From NCBI GenBank assembly GCA_030614715.1, contig JAUWTM010000022.1:1-34415 (forward strand): a stretch of DNA of 34,415 nucleotides. Direction: 5' to 3'. This DNA is from Planctomycetota bacterium (GTDB lineage: Bacteria > JAJVIF01 > JAPKYR01). This document shows, piece after piece, positions 23,825 to 32,186 of this stretch. How positions within the stretch are numbered: position 1 is the first letter of the stretch; the number at the start of each line of letters is the position of its first letter. The notes beneath the pieces are model-generated. The model was given only the letters and a program-made list of their open reading frames with translations. It searched no databases and was not told the origin of the DNA. The translations under genes were made by a program, and so were the position numbers.

Positions 23825-25342
23825 ATGGCTGACAAAAAAAGGAAATACCAGATTTTTCACGAGGGCACGGACATCATGTTCGTCGCATACGTCCCGCCCG
23901 AAGAGCTTGATGAGGATTTAATTACCTCCTTCAAGATTGAGGTCGAGAACCGGAAGCTTCAGGATGTCATTTTCCCCAATGTAGAGGAAATAATTCATAA
24001 TGCAGTCCCCAAGGAGCCGGTTAAGATCGGCGGTATGCAGCTGGCTCAGCAGTCCGTTGAAACGGAAGCACCTCCTGTTGAAGAAAAAGTTGTGATCGAC
24101 CCTGATGCCCTGCCTTTCAAGGTCGAGGTTTCAGCTGACGGTCTCCAGGCTCACTTGCAGGTTGAGGACATGGTCGGGACGATCACTGAAGAACACGTCA
24201 GGATCGGCCTTAAAAAAGCGGGTATAGTGTTTGGCATTATCGATGAAAACATGGAGACTTTTATCACGAAGTGGCCGCGGGAAGCGCACATCCTGATTGC
24301 GGAGGGCCATCCGTCTCTCGACGGTGAAGACGCGGTTGTCGAAACGATGAAGGTGATCAAGGAAGACCTGATCCCCGAGGTTGACGAGGACGGTCAGGTT
24401 GATTTCAAGCACCTCAACCTCATCTCACCGGTCGAGGAGGGTGAAGTCCTGCAGACCAGGATTCCCCCGACTCCGGGAACTCCGGGCAAAGATGTGTACG
24501 GAAAAATCCATCGGCAGAAACCCGGAAAGGATCAATCACTTAACAAGGGTGCGAATACTGTTGTAAACGAGGCGAAAACTGAGTTGACCGCATCATCCGG
24601 TGGGTTCATCCACAAGGGCAGGAACAACGCTATCGACGTTCACCCGGTTTATACTGTTAAAAAGAACGTCGATTATTCAACTGGAAATATCGATTACAAT
24701 GCGGACGTTCTGGTTAACGGTGATGTGAGAGCCGGATTCTCGGTGACCTCAGGCGGCGATATCCACATTAAGGGTGCTGTCGAGGACGCAACCATCGAGG
24801 CTGCAGGCAACGTGATTATCAACGGTGGCGTTGTTTCATCCGGCGAAGCTGTAATTAAAGCCGGTGGTGACGTCAGCGTGGGCTTCATTCAGCATGCGAC
24901 CATTGAAGCGGGCGGCAGCGTATTTATTAAGATCGCCTCGATGGGCTCGACAATCAGGGCTCACAGGGATGTTGAGATAATGAAGAAAGAGGGACGCATC
25001 TATGGTGGTGACATCGAGGTGGGCGGTTGGGTCGATGCGCAGATTATCGGTTGCGAATCGTGCGACACTCTTGTGATAAGGTTCCACGGTATGGACGGCG
25101 CGTGGGATGATCCCAATGACAGGTATAAATTCTCATTCGTGTCCACCAAGATGCTTGAATCCCCCATGAAGGTCGTGTACGGAGCACGTTCACATACCGT
25201 ACCTGCAGCTCATAAGGAAATTACCGTCCTTTTCGACGAGAAACGCATTGTCACCGAGCGTGAATTTATCAATCCCGACAGCCTGACCAAGCTTCGCGAG
25301 GAACGCGAATTAATGGAGCGTACTGCGGGTAAATCGCTGTAA
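23825..25342 (+). CDS. FapA-like DUF342 polymer-scaffold protein, copy 2
   Basis: The 505-aa paralogue of the preceding gene has the same order: a conserved N-terminal block IFHEGTDIMFVAYVPPEELD, KIGG at about 70, the FapA N domain, the hinge RIPPTPGTPG, and the beta-helix region with GAVEDATIEA, INGGVVSSGEA and GDVSVGFIQHATIEAGGSV. The two are clearly similar along their whole length, most strongly in the beta-helix. The last 80 residues differ more. Both copies keep the repeats, so neither looks decayed. Two scaffolds could form a hetero-polymer. That is inference. Confidence 0.9.
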   Translation: MADKKRKYQIFHEGTDIMFVAYVPPEELDEDLITSFKIEVENRKLQDVIFPNVEEIIHNAVPKEPVKIGGMQLAQQSVETEAPPVEEKVVIDPDALPFKVEVSADGLQAHLQVEDMVGTITEEHVRIGLKKAGIVFGIIDENMETFITKWPREAHILIAEGHPSLDGEDAVVETMKVIKEDLIPEVDEDGQVDFKHLNLISPVEEGEVLQTRIPPTPGTPGKDVYGKIHRQKPGKDQSLNKGANTVVNEAKTELTASSGGFIHKGRNNAIDVHPVYTVKKNVDYSTGNIDYNADVLVNGDVRAGFSVTSGGDIHIKGAVEDATIEAAGNVIINGGVVSSGEAVIKAGGDVSVGFIQHATIEAGGSVFIKIASMGSTIRAHRDVEIMKKEGRIYGGDIEVGGWVDAQIIGCESCDTLVIRFHGMDGAWDDPNDRYKFSFVSTKMLESPMKVVYGARSHTVPAAHKEITVLFDEKRIVTEREFINPDSLTKLREERELMERTAGKSL

Positions 25343-25389
25343 CGCTCCATCCCCAGACACCATGAGAGCAATCTCCGAACTGTATACTG

Positions 25390-25395
25390 TATAAT
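25390..25395 (+). promoter_or_regulatory. perfect TATAAT before the second flippase gene
   Basis: TATAAT sits 14 bp before the GTG at 25409, in a 66-bp gap. No -35 is recognisable. If used, the leader would be about 7 nt. It could provide an internal promoter for the second glycan module. Confidence 0.35.
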
Positions 25396-25408
25396 TACAG
25401 GTTCGACT

Positions 25409-26794
25409 GTGATTAAGGACTCCCTCTATACACTTTTTACGCGAATCTTCTATATTATCGGGAAGATAATTTACTCCGTCGTTATCAACCGTACACTCGG
25501 TCCGGAAGGTAAGGGTCTATTCGAGCTTATCCAACTCGGTCCGAACGTGTTGAGCAGCTTTGGAACCTTCGGATTTAACGAGTCCAACACCTATTTCAGC
25601 GGCAAAAAACCTGAGAAAATCCCAAACATTATCGGTAACTCCTACAGGCTGGCAGGGATTTTCTCGATCATCGCTATCATACTCGGTGCCGGATTCCTGT
25701 TCTTAAAAGTTAATCGGGGACTGTTTACAGAGATCCCGATGTGGGTCGGATTCCTCGCACTGCTTGTAATTCCGATAATTCTCCTCGACCTCTTTCTCGA
25801 ATGTATTCTCTACGGTGAAAATCGTATATGGGTCCGCAACTGGCACGAGATCCTGCGAATCGTTTCGGGCATCCTGTTCATGGGCTTTTTCGTAATCATC
25901 CTTAACTGGTACGTGCAGGGTGCGGTTTACGGGTACCTTCTTATCCACACGGTGCTTCTGATCTTCACTTTTGTAATTTTAAGCCGTTTCCATAAACCAG
26001 CTGGTGGAAAACTCGATAAACCGTTGGTTAAGGAAAGCTGGATGTTTGCCCGGTTCAGCTGGGGTGCGAATTTCGCCCAGTATCTGCTGTTGAACATCGA
26101 TAGGTGGCTCATTTTCCTTCTTGTTGCAGAGAACATAAGGACTCAGCAGGTCGGACTTTATTCAACCGCTGCCAATGTCATGGTGAACATCTGGATCATA
26201 CCGGCTTCCATTCAGACAGCATTGATCCCGAAGATAACTCAGAAGGGTGAATCGGAAAGAAAGAAACTCGTCCCGCCAAGCCTGAGGATTGTTACCATAC
26301 TCGTAATCCTCGCGATTGCTATTCTTGTCCTTATTGGTAAACCCGCACTCGACATCCTGTACAACAGACCTGACAAGACTTGGGACTTTACCATGGCTTA
26401 CATTCCAATGATGCTCCTGATTCCCGGTATCTTCTCAATGTCGTTCGCCAAGGTCTTCGCCGCCGACTTTTTCAGCCGGGGCAAGCCTTACATCTCGATG
26501 TGGGTGTCCATATTCGCGCTGTTCAACAACGTCTGGATCAACCTCGTCCTGATCCCGAGCGACTGGACGATCGGCAGCCTCTATATTGGTGGAATGAACG
26601 GCGCAGCGATCGCGTCGAGTATCGCCTACACACTGAGCTTCATCCTGTTCCTGTACCTGTACGTGAAGGAGTCCGGTGAAAAATCAAGAGACCTCTTCAT
26701 ACCCAAAAAGGTCGACTTTGAAACTATCTGGGCGTGGGTTGTTATCTCGCTGCGCAATCTCTCGAAGAAAAATACCGACGGGGGGGACGCGTAA
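25409..26794 (+). CDS. polysaccharide flippase, Wzx type, copy 2
   Basis: The 461-aa polytopic protein has about 12-14 helices. The first loop NRTLGPEGKGLFEL and GTFGFNESN match the MOP/Wzx flippase pattern, like the first copy at 19591. The two are divergent relatives and not recent duplicates. The start is GTG at 25409. The stop codon overlaps the next ATG by 1 nt (TAATG). With two flippases the locus may export two glycans, or one may act on a different lipid-linked substrate. Confidence 0.85.
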   Translation: MIKDSLYTLFTRIFYIIGKIIYSVVINRTLGPEGKGLFELIQLGPNVLSSFGTFGFNESNTYFSGKKPEKIPNIIGNSYRLAGIFSIIAIILGAGFLFLKVNRGLFTEIPMWVGFLALLVIPIILLDLFLECILYGENRIWVRNWHEILRIVSGILFMGFFVIILNWYVQGAVYGYLLIHTVLLIFTFVILSRFHKPAGGKLDKPLVKESWMFARFSWGANFAQYLLLNIDRWLIFLLVAENIRTQQVGLYSTAANVMVNIWIIPASIQTALIPKITQKGESERKKLVPPSLRIVTILVILAIAILVLIGKPALDILYNRPDKTWDFTMAYIPMMLLIPGIFSMSFAKVFAADFFSRGKPYISMWVSIFALFNNVWINLVLIPSDWTIGSLYIGGMNGAAIASSIAYTLSFILFLYLYVKESGEKSRDLFIPKKVDFETIWAWVVISLRNLSKKNTDGGDA

Positions 26795-28101
26795 TGCCGG
26801 GGAAACGTAAGCGCCGACCAGTAAGCTCTCGTCCGTCGGTCGGAAAAATCCTCTTCGTAAGCTACTTCATGCCTCCGACCGTTGGTGGCGGGACCTTCCG
26901 TCCACTGGCAATGGTGAAATACCTCTCACGTCTGGGCTGGGATATCACCGTAATCACCGCGACAACACCGGCACATTATCCTACTGACCCGGAACTCGAA
27001 AAGCAGATCCCTGAGAGTGTGAAGGTCATCAGAATTCCAGTGGTCTGGGAGGGAAGCACGTTCCGGAGGATTCTCGGACGGCTTAAACTCGACTGGATAC
27101 CTGAGAACCTGATCACCCCGGACGAACGGGTCTTCTGGGTCGAAAAAGCTGATAATCGCGCGAAAAAGCTGCTTAAAGAGACAAATTTCGACGTTCTCTA
27201 CACTACCGGACCACCGTTCTCGATTCTCATGGGCGGTCTCTGGCTGAAACGTGATAAAAAGATCGACATTCCCTGGCTTGCTGAGTTCCGGGACCCGTGG
27301 ACACTCGCACCGTACCTGTCGATCGCAAACGCGCATCACAGACGGGTTGCTAACGACACCGAATCCGACCTTATGAACCTCGCTGACAAGGTAGTGATGG
27401 TTACACCGACCTTTGCGCGCCTGTTGAAGGAAAAATATCCTGACCATGCTGTGAAAGTGAAGTGCGTACCCAATGGTTTCGACGGAGAGGACTTCAGGGA
27501 CCTTCCAGTCCGGGCCGAATGGCACAACGAGACCTGCGAGATTGCCGCGTCGGGCACCGTGTTCGGTCGGTATAACATGGATGAATTCCTCAAGGGCCTC
27601 GAAAAACTCAGGACAACTGAGCCCGGGTACTACGGTAAAATATTTGTGAAATTTCAGGGTCTTCCAAACTACAAACTGAATCAAAGACTGCTTGAGTCTG
27701 GGCTTAATGACCGCTGCGCATCGAGGGGCTTCGTGCCTCATTCAGAAAACATACGTGACCTCTGGGCATCCGATCTCCTTGTGCTTCCGCTTGCGGAAGT
27801 TGGTAACTGCGAGGGGCACATACCGAGCAGGACCTATGAATATCTCGCGAGTGGAACGCCGGTTCTGGCGATCTGCCCTGACGGTGATCTGTCCGATCTG
27901 CTTTCCGATTATCCGCAGGTCAACATTGTCAAACCGGGGGATACAGATGGTATTGTTAACGCATTAAAGGACGCAGTCTCAGGCTGGGAGCGTAACGACC
28001 CTCTTTTTGAACCGGACCCGAACGCCCTGAGAACGCTGACCCGCAAGGCTCGTGCCGCTGAACTGGATGTAATTTTCAAGGAGCTGTTGAGCAAAGGCTG
28101 A
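26794..28101 (+). CDS. family 4-like glycosyltransferase, paralogue of the gene at 18306
   Basis: The 435-aa GT-B protein starts with a basic stretch (PGKRKRRPVSSR), then KILFVSYFMPPTVGGGTFR. It shares PESVKV, EFRDPWT, VPNGFDG and RTYEYLASGTPVLAI with the gene at 18306. ATG 26794 overlaps the stop of the flippase gene and has a G-rich stretch upstream. An ATG at 26734 would add 20 residues that are flippase sequence read in another frame. It is a cytoplasmic glycan-assembly enzyme with unknown donor and acceptor. Confidence 0.86.
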   Translation: MPGKRKRRPVSSRPSVGKILFVSYFMPPTVGGGTFRPLAMVKYLSRLGWDITVITATTPAHYPTDPELEKQIPESVKVIRIPVVWEGSTFRRILGRLKLDWIPENLITPDERVFWVEKADNRAKKLLKETNFDVLYTTGPPFSILMGGLWLKRDKKIDIPWLAEFRDPWTLAPYLSIANAHHRRVANDTESDLMNLADKVVMVTPTFARLLKEKYPDHAVKVKCVPNGFDGEDFRDLPVRAEWHNETCEIAASGTVFGRYNMDEFLKGLEKLRTTEPGYYGKIFVKFQGLPNYKLNQRLLESGLNDRCASRGFVPHSENIRDLWASDLLVLPLAEVGNCEGHIPSRTYEYLASGTPVLAICPDGDLSDLLSDYPQVNIVKPGDTDGIVNALKDAVSGWERNDPLFEPDPNALRTLTRKARAAELDVIFKELLSKG

Positions 28102-28104
28102 CCA

Positions 28105-29244
28105 ATGACACGAATTCTCTTCATAGCACCGGGTGACAATTCCCACACGTGGAAGTGGGTAGGGTGGTTCGGTAAAAAGTATCCGGGTGAGATCGCGCTG
28201 CTGCCGTACCAGGCACCGGCCCCGAAAGATATGCTTCCGGGGGTCGAGATACTCAAACCATTCATTCCCCCGTTCAAAATTGCATCGATCGGATCGTGGA
28301 CCCTGTTCGGTAAGATAAAGAAACGCGTCCATGAACTGAAGCCGAAGCTCCTCCACGTGCTCTGGGCGTACGGTGCAGGATCGTACGGCGCGAGATCGGC
28401 TTATAAACCGACGATTTTGAGCCCGTGGGGCAGCGACATCACGATCTTCCCGAAAAATCCCGGTGTGAAGGGTGCCATCCAGAAACTTCTTATCGTGGAA
28501 GCGTTGGAGAAAGCCGATTACCTCACAGCTACGAGCAAATTTCTGCAGGACGCCATTCATGAACTGGTGCCGTCAAGGCCTGTCCCGGACCTGTTCCACT
28601 ACGGTGTCGACACATCGGTGTTCGACCCCGACAAGGTGGACGTCCCGATGAAATTTCCGTGGCCTGACGGTGCTCCGCTGGGCGACAGGGCTATCACGGT
28701 CGGATTCTTCAAAGCGCTGAAACCCAAGTACGGTCCGGATTTCCTCATTGATTCACTGGCGATGGCAGCGAGGAAGGTTCCCGGAATCAGGCTGATCATG
28801 GCCGGTACGGGTGAGATGAAGGATCAGCTCGTGGAGAAGGCGAATTCACTCGAGATCGACAACAGGATCGTATTTCCGGGACGGATTCCGTACGAGGAAA
28901 TGCCGAGGGCACTTGCGGCAGTCGACATCTTCACAATGCCCAGCCGTTACGAGGAACTCGGCGTTGCGGCACTTGAGGCGTCCGCAATGCGAAAACCGGT
29001 CGTTCTCACAAAGAGATGGGGCATGAGCGAGGTTGCACTCGAGGGTGAGACCGGGCTGTACATCGCACCGGGTGACATCGACCTCCTCAGGGATCATATC
29101 GTTAAACTTTCACACGATATCCAGTTCAGGACCAGGCTCGGGAATGCCGGACGGGAATTCGTGCAGGGGAAGTTCGAGTTCGAAAAAATCATGCAGGACG
29201 CAGATAGATACTGCACTGATATCATCGATAAGTTTTCGGCTTAG
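28105..29244 (+). CDS. family 4 glycosyltransferase, paralogue of the gene at 21007
   Basis: The 379-aa GT-B enzyme has RILFIAPGDNSHTWKWVGWF at the start, SPWGSDI (about 111-117), HYGVDTSVFDPDK, GFFKALKPKYGPDFL and the E-x7-E pattern in EELGVAALEASAM. The gene at 21007 has the same landmarks, including KYGPD.LI after GFLKHL. It starts 3 nt after the previous stop and ends 29 nt before the GT39-like gene. It probably forms one assembly line with the 26794 gene. The linkage made is unknown. Confidence 0.87.
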   Translation: MTRILFIAPGDNSHTWKWVGWFGKKYPGEIALLPYQAPAPKDMLPGVEILKPFIPPFKIASIGSWTLFGKIKKRVHELKPKLLHVLWAYGAGSYGARSAYKPTILSPWGSDITIFPKNPGVKGAIQKLLIVEALEKADYLTATSKFLQDAIHELVPSRPVPDLFHYGVDTSVFDPDKVDVPMKFPWPDGAPLGDRAITVGFFKALKPKYGPDFLIDSLAMAARKVPGIRLIMAGTGEMKDQLVEKANSLEIDNRIVFPGRIPYEEMPRALAAVDIFTMPSRYEELGVAALEASAMRKPVVLTKRWGMSEVALEGETGLYIAPGDIDLLRDHIVKLSHDIQFRTRLGNAGREFVQGKFEFEKIMQDADRYCTDIIDKFSA

Positions 29245-29273
29245 AAATCTGTTAACATCGCGAAATCAGCGAA

Positions 29274-30887
29274 ATGGCGACTGGAAATAAAAATAAACCT
29301 GCGAATGGTGACTTATCAGCCAGCACCGGGCTTCCTCCCGAACCTCCCGGTTTAAGGCGAACGCTCTGGTGGATTTTCATCCTCACGATCGCGGTGTACC
29401 TGATCCCATCCCCTCTCGGTCCCGGACATTTCATTGTCACCAAGTCAGGTGCTGCATCATGGAACGACCAGGCCCGTATCGCGACTGTCGAGAGCATTAC
29501 CGAGCGCGGAACGATGGCTATCGACTACTCAAAATGGGGATGGTTTACCGGCGACAAGGTCCTCCTGCGCGAACATTTTTACTCAACCAAGCCCCCGATG
29601 CTGAGCACAGTCGGTGCGGCAAGCTACATGGTCCTTCGCGCCGGCGTCAAAGCCGTCACGGGTCACGAGATCACCTATATTAGAAATGAGGACATCATTT
29701 ATCCCTGGGTGACCCTGACAACGGTCGTGCTTGCGTTCGCCCTGCTGCTGGTCTATTTCTACAGGGCCCTACACCTCGTGGACCTTTCAAAGGGAACGAG
29801 GTGGCTCCTGTTCTGGGCACTGGCCATCGGCAGCCTGTATCCTGCGTATTCAAGCGTACTGAACAACCATACTGTAGCGGGAGCCGGGATTTTCATCGCC
29901 TTCTACTACGTGGTGAAATACCGTCTCGGCGGTCAGGTCAGGTGGTGGGAGGCACTTTTCGCGGGAATTGCAGTCGGATTCGCGGGAGTGAACGATTTTA
30001 CCGGTGCACTGCCCTTTGTCGCGTTCCTGTTCATTCTGCTTGCCGTTCATGACATCCCGAGAGCTGATTTCTGGCCTGTCACGGCACACCAGCGGGGATT
30101 CATGGCAGTCTCGGTGGTTCTCATGGTCGCTGCAGTGGCTTCGCTTGCACTGGGGATCGGAACACGGGGCGTCGCGATCCTGATGATCACACCCCTTGCC
30201 ATCGGTTTGCTGATCGGTGCAGCACTTGCGATCAGGCGTTACCCGACAACCTTCCTGTATTTCCTTGGAGTGATGATCCCGGTTGCTGCGCATCTTTTCC
30301 TTAACTCGAGGATTACCGGCAACTGGATGCCGACTTACATACAATCGGACGTTTACATAGCCGTCCCACCGGGGTATTTCGGCGAGGTCCTGTCACCTGA
30401 GGAAGCTGGAGCGCTTTACTGGGCCAGGTGGAAATACGCAGGTATCGCGCTGTTCGGAATCAGGGGAGTATTCCTTTACACTCCCGCGATTCTCCTCGGG
30501 CTTGTCGCAGCGTTCATGATCGCGTTCAGGAAGGGATTAAAGCTGCGACTGGACGCCGTTCTGACAATCCTGGCTGTTATCGCGGGATGGGGATGGGTGC
30601 TGTTTTTCGCGTCACCGAATTTCGGAGGCACAAGCTACGGTTTCCGTTACGCCATCGCGGCAACACCGGTTCTCATTTTCTTCAGCCACTACCTGCTGCA
30701 GGTGATAGATAAAACCTGGATGCACCCGATTTACCGTAACGCCGTATACTGGGGCGCGATAGTGGGCATCATCGCTATTCCCTATCCATGGGGAATGTTC
30801 GGTAACCTTCCCCAGACCCAGTGCAGCATTGTCGGTAACCTCGAGTACATCGCGTTCAACACGATGCTGACCTTCTCCCAGTTATAA
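29274..30887 (+). CDS. polytopic GT39/ArnT-like membrane glycosyltransferase
   Basis: The 537-aa protein has about 11-13 hydrophobic segments. After the first helix (about 25-45) a long loop carries ERGTMAIDYSK and FYSTKPPMLS. This TKPP-type loop with acidic residues is typical of GT-C enzymes that use a polyprenyl-phosphate sugar donor on the outer face of the inner membrane. The lipid-linked donor could come from the GT2 enzyme at 16444, which opens the same cluster. That connection is inference. It is the last plus-strand gene. Its stop codon overlaps the U-run of the terminator of the converging lipoprotein gene. Confidence 0.75.
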   Translation: MATGNKNKPANGDLSASTGLPPEPPGLRRTLWWIFILTIAVYLIPSPLGPGHFIVTKSGAASWNDQARIATVESITERGTMAIDYSKWGWFTGDKVLLREHFYSTKPPMLSTVGAASYMVLRAGVKAVTGHEITYIRNEDIIYPWVTLTTVVLAFALLLVYFYRALHLVDLSKGTRWLLFWALAIGSLYPAYSSVLNNHTVAGAGIFIAFYYVVKYRLGGQVRWWEALFAGIAVGFAGVNDFTGALPFVAFLFILLAVHDIPRADFWPVTAHQRGFMAVSVVLMVAAVASLALGIGTRGVAILMITPLAIGLLIGAALAIRRYPTTFLYFLGVMIPVAAHLFLNSRITGNWMPTYIQSDVYIAVPPGYFGEVLSPEEAGALYWARWKYAGIALFGIRGVFLYTPAILLGLVAAFMIAFRKGLKLRLDAVLTILAVIAGWGWVLFFASPNFGGTSYGFRYAIAATPVLIFFSHYLLQVIDKTWMHPIYRNAVYWGAIVGIIAIPYPWGMFGNLPQTQCSIVGNLEYIAFNTMLTFSQL

Positions 30888-30910
30888 AAAAATCCGCCTG
30901 ACAGGCGGAT
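30886..30910 (-). terminator. rho-independent terminator of the small lipoprotein gene
   Basis: On the minus strand the stem ATCCGCCT/AGGCGGAT (8 bp, 3-nt loop) is followed by a run of seven T (30892-30886). The run overlaps the TAA stop of the converging plus-strand gene. It terminates only the minus transcript, because the plus side has no T-run. Confidence 0.85.
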
Positions 30911-30935
30911 CAATTGATCTCAGATATGATCACGT

Positions 30936-31448
30936 TTAGTTGCGCGACCGGCTTGGGTTGTACTCTTCGACCGATATTCTATCGTTCCGGTTGGCGAATG
31001 CGATATCCGCGATTAAGAAATTGTCCCTTTCATCGTTGACTGTTGCAAAGATCCGTATCTCGGTAAGGTACTGTGTTTCAAGGTAGCTTGCATCGCGGCA
31101 TGCGTGCGCGAACGCTCGTGTTGTCTTCCTGCCAAGCTTGTCCACGAGTCCCTGGTCAGAGCCCTCGACCATCTGGATCTTCAGGATGTTCCTGTAAATC
31201 TGGATATCTTCAATTGTCGCTCTTTCCTGTGCGGTTAAATAATGTTCATAGAAAAGGTTGGATGGCACGCCTTCGACCGGTCTTATTTCCATTGCCTGTG
31301 TTTCCGTATATTCAACCTCGGGTGCATCGATGAATATCTGGACTGCTGCCTGGATCATGTCATCGGTAATGCTTTTCCTCAGGCAACCACAGTTGGCCGA
31401 AACCAGGATCACAAGAATAATTGCCACCAATATGCGGATATGGAACAT
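30936..31448 (-). CDS. small lipoprotein, function unknown
   Basis: The 170-aa protein has a signal helix (about 5-18) and Cys residues at 20 and 22 in SANCGCL, a plausible lipobox. The rest is soluble with mixed helix and strand propensity and no motif I recognise. The start is strongly supported: AAGGAGG at 31464-31458, about 10 nt before the ATG, behind a good promoter. It is a single-gene unit with promoter and terminator. Nothing links it to the glycan cluster except position. Confidence 0.75.
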   Translation of the reverse strand: MFHIRILVAIILVILVSANCGCLRKSITDDMIQAAVQIFIDAPEVEYTETQAMEIRPVEGVPSNLFYEHYLTAQERATIEDIQIYRNILKIQMVEGSDQGLVDKLGRKTTRAFAHACRDASYLETQYLTEIRIFATVNDERDNFLIADIAFANRNDRISVEEYNPSRSRN

Positions 31449-31477
31449 TGTCAGGTTCCTCCTTGGATGATAAGGGG

Positions 31478-31506
31478 ATTTTAGCAGAGTGATGCTGCTG
31501 GAGCAA
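31478..31506 (-). promoter_or_regulatory. promoter of the small lipoprotein gene
   Basis: On the minus strand TTGCTC (31506-31501) lies 17 bp before TAAAAT (31483-31478), and the -10 is extended as TGCTAAAAT. Transcription would start near 31471. The spacer holds a short AGCAG/CTGCT hairpin that is too weak to be a terminator for the gene upstream. Confidence 0.6.
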
Positions 31507-31523
31507 ATTGGAATTCTGATGGT

Positions 31524-32132
31524 TCAGACAATGAATTCAGTGCTGCGGTTATGAACGGCTTCTTCCGGTTTATGCAGATAATACTTGATAACCCTCAAAA
31601 GGGTCCTTGCATCGACAGGTTTCGTTATGTACTCGCTTGCACCGGCCTGCAGAGCTTTTACTACAGTTCCCTTCTCATTATCCGCGGTCAGAATCAGCAC
31701 CTTGGCGTCGCTGTCATGGTCCAGAATTCTCTTCGTGGCTTCAATTCCATCCATGATCGGCATGTATAGGTCCATCAGGGTGAGTCCGGGCCTGTGACGT
31801 TTGAAGAGTTCCACCGCGTCCAATCCATTATCCGCTACACCCAGTATGTTGATCCCATGCCTGGTGAGAATCTTCTGGAGCATGTGCTGCACGATCTCGC
31901 AGTCCTCAGCGATAATGATGCTCTTCATGGGATCGGGGCTTGCATGGATTTTTTTCGGGGTGCTTTTTTTCTTATTCTTCGTGATATCTTTTTCAATTAA
32001 CTGTGATTCTACTGCTGCAAGGTTCGATTCGAGGGAACTGATCCGCTTCTCTCTCACGGAGCACAGGTCAAGGAGTTTCTCGATTATCTCGATGTATTCT
32101 TCACCCTCAAGATTTGCCAGTATTTTTTTCAT
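31524..32132 (-). CDS. stand-alone receiver-domain response regulator with N-terminal helical module
   Basis: The 202-aa protein has a helical module at 1-50 (EYIEIIEKLLDLCSVREKRI, then a short coiled coil), a basic linker, and a receiver domain from about 70. The receiver is complete: acidic pair Glu76-Asp77, phosphoacceptor Asp121 in MDLYMP, Thr149 and Lys171. There is no output domain, as in CheY/Spo0F-type proteins. No histidine kinase is in the window. The gene at 32187 is its paralogue with the same N-terminal module, 54 nt upstream in the operon. AAGGA lies about 9 nt before the ATG. Confidence 0.9.
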   Translation of the reverse strand: MKKILANLEGEEYIEIIEKLLDLCSVREKRISSLESNLAAVESQLIEKDITKNKKKSTPKKIHASPDPMKSIIIAEDCEIVQHMLQKILTRHGINILGVADNGLDAVELFKRHRPGLTLMDLYMPIMDGIEATKRILDHDSDAKVLILTADNEKGTVVKALQAGASEYITKPVDARTLLRVIKYYLHKPEEAVHNRSTEFIV

Positions 32133-32186
32133 TGCATTCTATCCTTGCCGCGTACTGCCTGATGAGATTATCAGCAACCGCTGCCC

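Noticed and set aside
22213-25342. Flagellar operon
   Set aside because: The FapA name suggests it, but no flagellar structural, export or motor gene is found and all neighbours belong to glycan synthesis.
26926-27741. Minus-strand open frame of 271 codons
   Set aside because: It is antisense to the GT4 gene at 26794 and has no motif of its own.
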